From Brasenia schreberi (lineage: Eukaryota > Streptophyta > Magnoliopsida > Nymphaeales > Cabombaceae): a DNA stretch of 64,000 nt. The stretch covers positions 29,392,001 to 29,456,000 of the forward strand of contig JAYKKT010000091.1 of assembly GCA_036023115.1 (NCBI GenBank). Direction: 5' to 3'. Numbering within the stretch: the first letter of the stretch is position 1; every line of letters starts with the position of its first letter. Shown here one piece after another: positions 22,878-33,653 of the stretch. The notes below the pieces were generated by a model. That model was given only the letters and a program-made list of their open reading frames with translations. It ran no database searches and had not been told where the DNA came from. A program made the translations under genes and the position numbers.

Positions 22878-23454
22878 TAGGGCTGAGCATCAGTTGTTTC
22901 AATTAGCCTGACAGGCCAAAAACTGAAATGATGTTGAAAATCAAAACTGACTGATATGGAACCAATTTGTGAAGGTAACCAAGCTGAACCGAACCCAAAT
23001 TCCAAATTTTGCCAGTTGGGTTATTCAATTAACCAATTTCACCCAAGTTTTGATACCTTGCTACTTTGTGATTAATTTTAGTGTCATTATGTTGTTAACA
23101 ATACTAGCATGGGAAAAGGCTTAGGTGGTGTTGTTGTATGTTGTTAACAATAGTTATGATGAATAACCAGTTAATGAAAATACTGAACATTGCCAAACAA
23201 GGGTGTCGAAGTTTCTCACACAAGCCGGGCTCTGGTTAATACAATTCAAATCATGAAAATAATTAGTTGATGTTAAAATTTCAGTTATTCGCTTGATTTG
23301 GTTTTCAAATCATGGAAACCAACACCGAGCCAGAAACCGATTTACCTAAAAAAGATAACCGACACTGACCCATCTTTAATAGACCCGAACAGAATCAGTT
23401 TCCACTTGGGTTTAATCTGGTTATTTGGTTAACACCGAACAATGCTCACTCTTA
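22878..23454. mobile_element. MITE-like element with GGTTCGG-type interior
   Basis: The ends are imperfect inverted repeats: TAGGGCTGAGCAT at the left and ATGCTCACTCTTA at the right (11 of 13 positions pair). The interior is rich in AACCGA/CCGAAC and GGTTATT words. The flanking octamers (AGTGATTC and AGCGAACC) agree at 5 of 8, a possible decayed hAT-type target duplication. The interior holds a short RTE tail (23098-23145). Confidence 0.5.
23098..23145 (+). mobile_element. RTE LINE 3' tail inside the MITE-like element
   Basis: CTAGCATGGGAAAAGGCTTAG followed by GTGGTGTTGTTGT matches only the last bases of the RTE family. The repeat GTTGTTAACAATA flanks it (about 23091-23103 and 23140-23153), consistent with a target duplication of roughly 12 bp. 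Confidence 0.7.
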
Positions 23455-23568
23455 AGCGAACCAACCTATCCACTGCAGTCTCAACAAATACAAGGCCATC
23501 TAGGAAGAAACGACCAAGTCCAACGGTAAGTATATACAGGCTGCACACCTTAATCCGAAACATAATCA

Positions 23569-23824
23569 TCACAAAGGTGCAGAGGATTCCTTCATTGGCC
23601 TCACACAATTATTTACAAAACCCCCAGCCAATTCTGTAGATGTTAGAAAATCACCCCATCCATTTTCTTCAACAAAGGGGTAACTGGAGTCTGTTTCAGT
23701 TCTAGCATCAGCCTCGGGTAAAACGTCAGAAGAGTTGCAGCTGTTTTGCACTGACAGCTTTCCATCATCCGAATGTCCATGCCTTTGATGAGGCAGGGAT
23801 TCCATGGAACGGTTATCAAAAGCC
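23569..23824 (-). pseudogene. ATG18-like last exon
   Basis: The acceptor TTTTCACAG ends at 23825. The exon opens RAFDNRSMESLPHQRHGHSD and runs without a stop for 85 codons to GFVNNCVRPMKESSAPL and a stop. Acidic Ser-rich sequence followed by a GFVNN motif is typical of the C-terminus of this family. It is the least damaged exon. Confidence 0.78.
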
Positions 23825-24434
23825 CTGTGAAAAGAAGAATATGGTTTCATAAAAATCGTTGGCCAAAATCAAATAGAGAAGCACGAATAAATTACATTAG
23901 GACTTCAATTCATCAGAAGCACTTTTTGGTTATATTTTCTTCCCAACCGCTATCATTACTTGCCTCTTTGTATCTCGAAAAAGTATGCCACAATCTCAAC
24001 CAAGTCTATTTTGGACTGAGCCTCAAACCACGGAAAAAGGTCTATCATGATTATTTTTAGCCCTGTCCACTTCCAATGCAGCTGATGCAAAAGGTGGAGA
24101 AAGTGGTATGCGGAATCCTGATAGATGCTTCTTGATAGGAGAGCACTAGAAAATCTTCATTTTATTACTCATGCTTCTCCGAACACTTAGAAGCATTCCC
24201 AGAGTGAAAACTTGTGAAAGACATTCTAAAAATCACTCTCCTTCCATGCATACACACAAGGGGGGAGAATAAAATGCCAGCAAGAAAGCGTGAATATGCT
24301 ATTGGCTAGCAGAGATGAGTGTTTTAACATATGAAGGGTGTTAACAAATTTTCAGTTTTAGAAATGTCTATCCGATCGTGCATAACTAGAGCTATAAAGC
24401 CAGAAAGAAATGTGAAATAAAGAAACAAACAAAC

Positions 24435-24598
24435 CTCGGCTTTTGAAAGTTAGAACCCTGAGGATAATCAACTGCAGGGACTAGATTTTTGGTTCGAGCT
24501 TCAATGCTACGAGTTCAGATCCCTTCAATCTCAATTTCTCCACAAGAAATATCGACATGGTCTGTCTTGATATCATCCATTATCACTTGAAAGTATAT
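24435..24598 (-). pseudogene. ATG18-like penultimate exon
   Basis: The acceptor TTTGCAG ends at 24599 and the donor CCGAG|GTTTG is at 24435. The peptide starts IYFQVIMDDI and contains CGEIEIEGI, a TGA stop, then TRSIEARTKNLVPAVDYPQ. The block E-I-E-x-I-x-TR-x-IEARSKDLVP is the family signature here, so the stop is a lesion within a true exon. Confidence 0.82.
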
Positions 24599-24688
24599 CT
24601 GCAAAGCAATTAGAAAGAGTAACAAACAAAGACAACACAAATAACGTGTATCAGATGGTCAGCTTCACTTATTAGAATGGTATAGTAC

Positions 24689-25560
24689 CTGAGACCTTGC
24701 CCACAATGGGATCACATTTTGGTGCATATGTAGTTCAGGTTTCGAAATATACAAATGATGGCTCTCCTCAGAATTAGGCTTTTCTTTTACAAGAGAACCT
24801 TTATCAGAGTAATGGACACCTGTAGTTCCATTCTTATTCCTTCTTGTTCTTGGAACCTTGTTGACATCTTGGCTTTTATGGTCATAATAAGTATCAATAT
24901 TTTCTTCCCCTTTCTATTCTATTTCGCATTAGGCAAACATCCCATTTCTGGAGTGTTTCAACTTTCAACAAGTAATTTCCCATCATGATTATCAACTGAT
25001 CCATGAGAACCAATATTTGGAACAGATTGAATGGCAGCTCCAGAATCCATTCCAGATGAAACACGAACTGCATATTGTATAACTGAACCAGTTGGAGAGA
25101 ATAACAGCAAATGGTACTTCATTACAAATGAATTGAAATCCTCACGAAGCTCAACCCCATTGCAGTAGTGGAATGCAGATGCAACAGCTGCTGAGACAGA
25201 ACTTACCCTACCGGTAGCAGTGGCAGCAGCACCATTGACAGCGTCTCTCCAGCCATTTCCATTCTTTATCCTGGTTACCGCTGACAGTGTGACCGGCAGG
25301 CCAGACTCATATAACTTCTGCTGACGGAGTCTAGATGGACCAGAGACAAGTGGTTGATGAACAGCAGAACCAACAGCGAAACCAACACTGTCATTAGTGA
25401 TATTGTTGCTAATAGCAACAATCATCTGTTTGCCGATCTAAGTTCCCACCAAAGGGAGAAATAGAAAACAAATGGCTAGTTCCTCTGGAAGAGCTGATCA
25501 TCACCCATTTGCTATCATTATCATTACTGAAGGTAATGTAAAGAATACGATACCATGCAA
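24689..25560 (-). pseudogene. ATG18-like last blade and BCAS3 domain
   Basis: The propeller end reads ITFSNDNDSKWVMISSSRGT followed by SHLFSISPFGG. Then comes a frameshift at about 25420 and the BCAS3 start GLPVTLSAVTRIKNGNGWRD, ATGRVSSVSAAVASAFHYC, KYHLLLFSPTGSVIQYAVR and DGKLLVE. A 7 bp tandem duplication (AGTTGAA) throws the frame after LLVE. The next recognisable block, in another frame, is ERGENIDTYYDHKS and HHLYISKPELHMHQNVIPLW. The donor is TCTCAG|GTACTA at 24689. Confidence 0.87.
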
Positions 25561-25714
25561 AGACTGAATCTTGTTTATTGAATGAACAAATCTATATGGA
25601 AAGCAGCCACAAAGAGCTTGAGGTTATCCGTTATTGAATACATGAGTATTTATAGAGGAGAAGAGTGAAAGTCAGCAGGTATGTCGCTGGTTGCTGAAGG
25701 CCCAAAGGCTATGT

Positions 25715-26077
25715 AGATTTTGTAAGCTTAACTTTGTATTTGTGTTATGTAATAAATTGTAATCTTAACTTTGTAAGCTTTCAAAAGCTTGTTCGTATAT
25801 TGTTAACTTTAAGTTTAACTTTCAAGCTTGTAGACTCATATTATTAGTTTATTGATAGTGAAAATATCATTTTTAGTTGCATTCTGATTGTGTTCTCTAC
25901 CACTTGCTTACCTTCTATTTTTTAATTGCATGTTTTCATATTTTCTGGATTTTTTTTATTTTTTTTGAATGTTATAAAATAATTCAATTTTAATATGTTG
26001 TATCGTCCGATACGGCACATCTATCGCATATTGGTGCCCTGTACTATACGAACACCGATACACTAATTACAACATTG
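25715..26077 (+). mobile_element. hAT-like transposon 3' end, copy 2 (inside ATG18-like pseudogene)
   Basis: It matches copy 1 (9913-10302) from CTTTGTATTTGTGTTATGTAA to the end ACTAATTACAACATTG. A GATACGGCACATCTATCGCA / GGTGCCC subterminal stretch is shared. The transposase exon of copy 1 is not present here. It lies where propeller exons of the ATG18-like gene are missing. Confidence 0.6.
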
Positions 26078-26765
26078 ATAGACACTGTAGAGAACATAGA
26101 ATCATCCCACGAGAATAGTCAAGAATGCTGCAAAGGATCAGTTCGAGCAAAAAACTTTGAATTCATACAGTAATCCCCTTCATGAACTGACCGCACTCCA
26201 AACCAACACGCCTGAACAACTAGTGTAAACTGTAAAGATATTGCAATCATCGTCCATAAAAAAACTATTCTTATTATCTACTGCAGCTGATCCTCGAGAC
26301 AACAACAATGTACAACAGGAGATGCAGCAGATTTTAACCACTTAAGACACCAATTTACAGCAGAAGTAGCAGCAATTTAAATACCAGTAGGGTTCTTATG
26401 TTTAAACTTCAATTGACAGCTCAAACCATCAGCAGACCAAAAATCAGAGAAATTATTATGCTTTAAACCGATTAATTATTCGATCATCAACACGCCAAAA
26501 AGCAGACAAATCATTATGCTTAAAATTCGATTGATAACTCGACCATCAGAACACGAAAAAATAGACGAATCTTTATGCTTAAATTTCCATAGATAACTCA
26601 ATCGTCCGCAACAAAAAATCATAACTACTATGTTCTGTCCAGTAACAAGAATCTGCAAACCAGCACACCGGCCAATTGATCAACTCAGACAGTCTAATCA
26701 ATATGTCGTCCACAACGGTACGCAGAAAAAAGAACAGGAAACTGCACAACGAAGAAGATCATTAC

Positions 26766-27056
26766 CAGATCACGGCCAGAATCATTGTCCTTATCGGCGG
26801 CAACGGCAGAAGCGACGGACGCCCCTGCAGACCGGACAGTGGATGCGACGGTTGAGGCGCCAGAGGAGACGACCTGCCAGTAGCTCGAGATAGCCCTCTT
26901 TGAATTCGGGGAGAACCTCCCACTCCGGCTGCCGCCTCCGGCAGCCTGCTGCTGTGGTTTCTGCGCTTCTCCCTTCATGGCCCCGATGCCGGAGAACAAA
27001 CCCGATTCGCCGACCATATCAACGGCCCTTCCAGAAGAATCCCTCCCCCCCCCCAC
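26766..27056 (-). pseudogene. ATG18-like exon 1
   Basis: An ATG at 27056 opens 97 codons: a Gly/Ser/Arg-rich leader (MGGGRDSSGRAVDMVGESG) and then the family's conserved N-terminus: FSPNSKRAISSYWQVVSSGA and RSAGASVASAVAAD. The donor is at 26766/26765 (ATCTG|GTAAT). Starts further in (MVGESG, MKGEAQ) are possible; the first Met was kept because the frame is open and GC-rich. In the family the next residues begin blade 1 (VLWAGFDKLE type), and these are not found downstream. Confidence 0.8.
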
Positions 27057-27420
27057 TTCCCCTTCGGCTCAACAACATCCCAACCTTTTCATCACTACGC
27101 CTCACACAAAACCAACCAAGAAGAACCGAAGAAAAAAGAACGCAATAGCCAAATAAACAAACCCAGAAAGGAAGCAATCTAAATCCCACCCGTCGCCCTA
27201 AAAAGTTCGAAATTCTGATTCCTGGTTCAGGAAAAACCGAAACCATGCATTTCTAAATATAATGCCTATCCGAACCCGCTCCAAATTTATAGAATCCGAC
27301 TCTAATTGCCTCGTGGATCTTTGGATTCAAAACCCACATCCAACCTACTAGGATGAGGTCCGATTGACAACAAACCAAACAATATGAACTTCTCGGCTTG
27401 TTTTATATACAAGCATTCAA
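27057..27420 (-). promoter_or_regulatory. Likely 5' UTR and promoter of the ATG18-like pseudogene
   Basis: GC-rich leader upstream of the ATG at 27056. On the minus strand a TATATAAAA word lies at about 27400-27410, about 350 bp upstream of the ATG, a plausible TATA box if the leader is long. No other signal was identified. Confidence 0.3.
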
Positions 27421-27999
27421 ATTTCTTGTTCAACCATGTTTGGGATCCTAAATCGGGCGTTCCGTATTTACCAAGAACTTTCTTTTATGCAAAAGTCAAA
27501 ACAAAATGACTTTTTTATTTACATTAAGTACCCTAATCATTTACCTTGGAGGCTATGCATAAATCTAGGGAAAATGTCATTTAACGAGCTTTCGTGAGGC
27601 AAGCCAAGCCAAGCCAAAGATACCATGAATCAGCTTTATGTTTCAATGAAAAGAACATAAACAAGATAGGGTTGAGTTGAACCGAGCAAACTACGGTTGG
27701 CTCAGTTCATATACCAACAACCCTAACTAGAATGAACCTCGAGGGGCTTGGATCACTAAATTGTGGTTCATATTGGTGATGTAATAGAAAGAAAAATGCC
27801 TAATTACGTACACATCATGCATCTATCAAGTTAATCACATTGGTGATGTAATAATAATTGCATAAGATATTCTAATTTTTTAAAATGCATATGGGTCTCG
27901 TTTTCTTACAAGAAGAGGAAATTTTCATTAGCTATTAAAAGAAATTATATAATTTACTGTCAAATTTCTCCAGTGAGGCACTCATCTTAAGTTCCTTGA
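27421..27999. other. Unassigned spacer
   Basis: AT-rich, with no coding potential and no repeat border that I recognise. Confidence 0.4.
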
Positions 28000-29317
28000 G
28001 CTCGGCGTTGTTCATATTGGTATTCTTAGCAAATGTATCAATGATCTCCTCTCAAAGTCTAGCTACGATGGTGGCTATTACATAACCAAGCCTCTCTTGG
28101 GTATCAACCTCATTATCCTCGACCTTTACGGAGGACAGTTCTCACCTTTCTACTCATTGTTATAGAGGCTAGTTAATCTTGTTGTCCTCATGGTCATATA
28201 CCTCAATCAACATCATCGTAGTGGATATGAGCAGCCTCGAATGGAAACAAATTGTACTGTAAAATTGGAGGAAAATATGACTCAAGAAGTAAAAATATTT
28301 TACCCTAAGTACTATGTACAGAAAATTATGGGATTGTTCTTGGAGCTTCAATTTTTATTATGATGATAAAACTTTCACATGTTCGTTCTGAATGAATTCA
28401 TCAGGTCTATAGAAAAATGGTTGAACATGTGATGTTCGCATAGGAGTGAGGAACTTCTCCTGTATTCATATATACCAATTCGAGTTCTTCCTTGATTGGA
28501 CTTAATAGACCTGATACAACCAAATCTGCCACTACTTTATGTTGTCATCCATTAGCCTAATTCAGGAAAGGATCATAGAAGGAGCCAAGTGGATTCACAG
28601 GAATTGAATTAGATCAAGGTCAAAAGGGTCTAAATCTTGAGTCTCTTGTTTAATAGACTTGCCAATAGGAAGGAATGGCATGGACTTGTGAGTTTCTTCA
28701 AGGTAGCTTGACACAAATGATAGCCTTTCATCCTCAATGAGTTCAAAATCCCAATCCATAGGTGGATTACGATCTAACTCAAGGTCATTGCAACCTCATT
28801 GTTCAAGATTCCTGATGAGAGATAATTTTGATTCAAACTTTGTGTTCTACGTCTCTTTGATTCATTCTCACCTCCTTCCTGGTGCATTTGTAAAGTTGAG
28901 TCTAACTCAAGGGAGTTTGGGTCTACATTATGGAGACTGGTATTGAAATGGTTCAGAGAAGGAGCTCATTATCGCAATAGTTCCTTAAGGCTTTGGATAA
29001 GTTGTGCCGTATGGGTTACGAGTACCTCCTCTCCAACTTGCAGTGCCATGATCTGAGCTTGTTCAAGAGATATGCCTCATGATACTGGGGGGAATCAAAA
29101 TCTTGTCCAACTCACATAATGGTAATTGATGTTGAAGCGGTTAGGAGAAGGAGCTCATTATCGTAGCATTTCCTCAAGGCTTTGGGTCAGTTATGCCATA
29201 TGGGCTACGAGTACCTCTTGTCCACATTGCAATCAATGCTATGTTTTGAGCTTGCTTGAAAACTATATCTCATGGTACTGGGGGGAAATCGAAATCTTGT
29301 CATGCCATCCACTCAAT
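28000..29317 (-). mobile_element. Probable gypsy-like leader and gag remnant
   Basis: On the minus strand this lies downstream of a primer-binding-like site (29318-29335). Pieces look coding (EVDTQERLGYVIATIVARL near 28040-28110; AQIMALQVGEEVLVTHTAQ near 29000-29060), resembling gag N-terminal regions, but stops intervene. Two imperfect direct repeats of about 190 bp lie at about 28930-29120 and 29121-29316 (GGAGCTCATTATCG, ACGAGTACCTC, ATACTGGGGGGAA). The element type is inferred from layout, so confidence is low. Confidence 0.4.
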
Positions 29318-29335
29318 CTCAATGAAAGCACCAAA
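29318..29335 (-). promoter_or_regulatory. Primer-binding-like site of a gypsy-type element
   Basis: The minus strand reads TTTGGTGCTTTCATTGAG directly after an LTR-like end (CATGATTCACATCA). The same string after the 5' LTR is familiar from plant gypsy elements; I am recalling this and have not checked it against a tRNA. Confidence 0.45.
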
Positions 29336-29720
29336 TGATGTGAATCATGAGCCGAGAGGATCCTAGTTAAGCGAAAAACATCAAATGATGCTCCAATATA
29401 CATACACCCTTGAATTTAAGCTCACCAATGCATCACATGCTCGCACATAGAAGTAGTTGAACACGTTTTAAATGGGCTCACATGCACACACACACACACA
29501 CTTGTTGGATGTGACTCACCAACACACACTCTCACCCACGCACACACGATTTGCCACATAATGTATATGACTCACCAATGTGATAAAGACTGACTCACTC
29601 ACCACCGGTTAAGGATAAGAGAGAGATTTAAAATACATAAACTTTGTAGGAAATCACCACTTCGTTTTCATTCATGTGGATGGGTTTATATAGCTTAGAA
29701 CAACCCTCTAAGTTGAGCAC
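29336..29720 (-). repeat. R-U5 part of a probable gypsy LTR
   Basis: On the plus strand it starts TGATGTGAATCATGAGCC. On the minus strand a TATA box (GCTATATAAACCC) lies at about 29684-29697, which would place R-U5 at 29336 to about 29660 and U3 to the right. The far end of the LTR was not found; U3 may reach beyond 30 kb. A CA/CACA run lies at 29488-29505. Confidence 0.45.
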
Positions 29721-31088
29721 TAAAACTAAATGTTGCAATTTTCAAAATATTAAAAACTGTCCTAATTAATTTAAAATTGTTAACTAACTATTGATGCCTA
29801 GGAGTTTCCTAAAACACTTAATGACTATATGGAAAATGAAAAGAGCATTTAACTCTTAGAGAATCTAATACTTCTTGGAAAGGTGGAAAATCTTCTTTTT
29901 AATTCAATAGGTTGGCTAATAAGAATTGATGCTTAGATCTCCTGGAATCCTATTCTTGGCTGCTTGAGCTGGTTTTGAGTCGGGATAAATGGATCGATAT
30001 AAAGTACTGAGTTGGACCAGTTGGTGCCCAATCAATCTATGTCCTATGGATTGATTGCACATCCTCATTGGTTTTACCCAACTTGTCTTAGCTTGGTCTT
30101 AGATTCTTATCATGAACTCTCTCAATCCTTCAATCTTTCCCAATCTCACCTTTTCTAGCCCTTTCTTTTCAAAACTCTTTCTCGATGTTTTCTCAACCTT
30201 TTTCTTGATCGCTTTCAATCTCTATCTTGCTCTGAGTTTGAATCTCACAGGAAATTGAGTTCTAGAGAGTTAATTGGGGCAGGTATTTACGGTGAGTGTG
30301 GAAGACGATCATCGATAAACAAACATGCCTAAGGCACATGGTTTATTCAAAGAATAGATGCACCAACAATGCATTGTTATTTCGAGAGCAGCGCATGGTA
30401 GGTGCATCTTTGTAGAGAAAATGGTGCACCCAATTCACAGGACCCCTCTAAGGGGGATGTTGCAGGCCTTTATCATTGCTATAAATTGTGGTGCAGCCTA
30501 GCTACTTATATTTGTAATGTATGATGTGGGGTAGGTGCATTGTGCGTCACCCTTGAGGGTGAATGTATCACACATATGTATACATGTCACCCTTTGAGGG
30601 TGAATGTATCAATCATATGTAAACATGCCTAGATTAGAACCAATCCGATTGTTTGAACCAGAACCAGTCTCAGATATGGTTCATTGTATCTAAAAACTGG
30701 TGTAGAATTGGAACCGACAATCCCAAACCACCACTAATTAGGTTTTATATATTTTTCCAAACATAAGCACTCCCTACTATTGCATTTGGTGGGGAGTTCA
30801 ACTCTCAGAGGGCATATTTTCCCTTTTCCAATTTTTTTTTTTAAATGGTTTTGAGACAGTTTCAAAAATGGAACTGCTCCAAAGCTGGCAGTTCCGAAAT
30901 CGGAACCAGCTTGTGCAATTCAGTTCCAATTTCAAGCAACTAAACATGTCTACACACATATGTGTATATATGCTTTCAATTGTTAATTACATCATTTCTT
31001 ATCTTTTAAAGGCCCATATAAAATGTGGCCCGACTTGGCCTGTATTGACATCTATAGATTTGCACATGTTATTTTTTTCTTTTATTTC
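29721..31088. other. Spacer with small repeats
   Basis: It is possibly U3 of the LTR to the left. At 30545-30612 two copies of CACCCTT[T]GAGGGTGAATGTATCA occur; each contains the palindrome CACCCT/AGGGTG. GGTTC/GAACC-rich DNA at 30640-30930 recalls the MITE-like interior at 22.9 kb. No gene was seen. Confidence 0.4.
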
Positions 31089-31093
31089 ATATA

Positions 31094-33648
31094 TGTGAAC
31101 ACCCAAACATTTATAAAAAGATTTTTTTAGAATTTCTGCCTTTTTAAGAAAAATTACAGTTATGGGTCTTTTAAGGTTTTTTCAACAAAGACACTTTAAA
31201 CAAACCCATTTCTATGCCAAAATTCTGTAGGAACCTTAAAATAAGGGTACTTTGCACCCTACCAAAAAAATCAAATTTTGACAAAAATCTAAAAAAATGA
31301 TGACTATGCCCTAAGATCAAATAAGTAAAATTTTGTTGTTTCGGATGATTTTCCTTCAAAGAAAGGGTTGTAAAAATGGGACACTTGGAATCAAGATAAA
31401 TTACCTGCAAAATGTTTACAAAGGAACCGTTTTACCCCTACAGAACATTTAAAATTAAAAAGATAAATTAACAAACATGTCCAAAAACATGATGGACCTC
31501 AAAAGACTAGTCAGATCGTGGACAATCCTACACCAAAAGGTTAAAGCGGTTCGAGACCCTGTACCCATCAGAAGGTTAAAGTGGTCCGAGACCCTATACC
31601 TATTAGAAGGTTAAAGTGGTCTAAAAGGTAAAAATCAACTCACAAAACGAAGGCCAAAGGAGGCACAATAGAGATGTCACTGAGTCATGCAAACCAAAAA
31701 TGATGAGTTTACCCGTATTGGGATTTGACTCATTTGTACATCCACATTAGGATAAGACTAGGTTCACTCAATTCAAGGGAGTTAGGGGGAGGTTCAACAA
31801 GATGACTCAACCCTGGCACAAGTAGGTCCAAACCATGGTGCAGTAGGATGACTCATGGTGGAGCAAAGTTGAACCTAAGTAAGGTGGGCTGGACTAGCCG
31901 ACCAAGCCTACTCAAGGGTTGGACCAACAAGAAAATAAGACCAAGTCATGAGAAGAACTTGACCAAACCAAGGTGGGTTGAACCAAGTCATGTGATCAGC
32001 CCAAATCAAGCCAAGGCAGGTTGCATCAAGTCAAGGTGGGCTCAACCAAGCTACAAGCTTGTGACCACGTGACCAACCATGTGAGGAACCAACCCATGTG
32101 ACCAACAATTAGGGTGGGTTGGATTAACCATGGAATAAGCTAGAAGGAGAATTGTTCCAAGAACATTTCCTAGTCTAGAGGCTTTTTGGGCCAACCAAGG
32201 AGCCTATAAATACCCACCTTGGGCTGAGAATTGAGATAGGCAATTAGAGAAGGAAACCATCAAAAGAGAGGAGAGAAAAGAGAGAGTGAAAAAGGCCTAG
32301 AGTGGAGTAGATCAACCCCCAAGAAGTCATCCAAAGGAGCAAAGATCGGCAAGGAAGAAGAAGTCTGGCCCATTCCCTCCATGACTTCTTCATCTCCTAG
32401 CTTGTGCCCATTTGTAAGCTTAAGTATATTATCATCCCTTCTCTCCTTTATTTGTTGATGTGATTTCCTCCAAATCAATTTAAGAAACCACAAGAGCATC
32501 ATAGTTGTCATGTTTACATGTAATGATATGAATATATAATCACTCTTATGATGGATTAAATACTCATAAGTTTATGTAAGGGCGGGCATTGGGCTATGAT
32601 AGCATATATTTTTTAAGAGAGTTATCCTCCTCAAAAGAGATGCCATGAGAATTTATATGTAGATGAGAACCTCCAAAATAAACACAAGCCTCTAACAAAA
32701 TTCTTTGAATGATCATTAAATCATTAAGGATCAAATATGATGCATCATTAGTTTCTACAAAGAAAATTCTACAGATTTCAGCATACTGCATACATCTTAT
32801 CTGATCCCTAAATTTTCTAGCTGTCGTCTCTCAGTGAAATATTCATGAATGGTACACATACCGGATAATATCCGATAAGATTCTCAAAAGTTTATGATGT
32901 GGGTGAGGTAGAGTAAAAAATCATTAAGAATCAAACTCTACTCGAAACAAAACTTGACTGTGTTAAAATTCTTGTGATAAACTTTTGGTAAAACTATCAT
33001 AACTCGATCCTTAGATATCCAAAAATATTAAAAATGATTTTATTAGAAAGATAACATCCATAGCTTTCTAAATTTACCATTTTTATAAAAATTGAAATCC
33101 CACGTACAAAGATACAAGTGTTTTACTGAGACTTTGTATCTGAGATTGTTCCGATTTTCAGAATTGCATTCGGTTAGAAATGATCTTAGATTTAATTCTG
33201 ATCATTCAAAGATCCAAAAATATAAATAAAAATCTTTAATAAAGCCTCATACCTAACTCTCACTTAAGTAAAATTTTTGGGATTTTTGAATCCATAGAAA
33301 ATAACTAAAAAAATATATAATCTAATGGTGGAAAATAGAATCAATTCTATTTTACAGAACATCAACTAATTTAGTCAAGTCGAAAGTATATCTTGTTGAA
33401 AAAGCCGTTTTGGGTGGAAGTTGTTTTGGAAAATCTCATATTCTAAAAATTGCTCTTTGTAAGCGTCTAGGTTTATCCTTGAGCACCGGTTCAAGAAGGC
33501 TTATGATGATAAGAACCTTATTGTCCACAATAGCCAAAACAGTCAGATAAATCTCCTTATAAGTTTGAGTGAACTTGTTAGCACGTTCATGTATAATTTT
33601 TGGAAGCAAAGTTTTAAGTCCTTAAAAGACCGAAAATTTTTGTTTACA
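31094..33648 (+). repeat. Solo LTR, 2555 bp, flanked by 5 bp repeat ATATA
   Basis: The left end TGTGAACACC and right end GTTTACA are near-perfect inverted repeats with TG...CA. ATATA precedes (31089-31093) and follows (33649-33653), a perfect 5 bp target duplication. It has no long open frame, a TATA box at 32205-32212 (TATAAATA) and a second copy at 59579-62507. It contains short repeats of the form GGTTAAAG[CT]GGT[CT] (31535-31625). A single LTR with its own target duplication shows that the internal region was lost by LTR-LTR recombination. Element type is probably gypsy, from the great LTR length. Confidence 0.9.
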
Positions 33649-33653
33649 ATATA

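Larger units (their letters stand above)
23569..27056 (-). pseudogene. ATG18 f/g/h-like gene (WD40 + BCAS3), internally deleted
   Basis: Plant ATG18 f/g/h proteins are PROPPINs: a seven-bladed propeller binds PI3P on autophagic membranes, followed by a BCAS3 domain. The first exon (26766-27056), the end of the propeller plus BCAS3 domain (24689 to about 25560), a 164 bp exon (24435-24598) and the last exon (23569-23824) are recognisable, in order, with good splice sites. Nearly all propeller blades, including the lipid-binding FRRG/LRRG motif, are missing between 25560 and 26766; that gap holds a hAT fragment. Further damage: a frameshift near 25420, a 7 bp tandem duplication near 24965, a shift near 24915, and a TGA in the third fragment. 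It cannot make a functional PROPPIN. Which of f, g or h it derives from is undecided. Confidence 0.85.

Noticed and set aside
24755..24988. Plus-strand frame with hydrophobic residues
   Set aside because: It is the antisense of the ATG18-like exon.
28737..29338. Plus-strand frames as genes
   Set aside because: They run over the two imperfect 190 bp repeats next to a primer-binding-like site and have no homology; the minus strand is more likely the coding one.
29488..29505. CRISPR-like or other spaced repeats
   Set aside because: Simple CA microsatellite; no spaced repeat array exists anywhere in the window.
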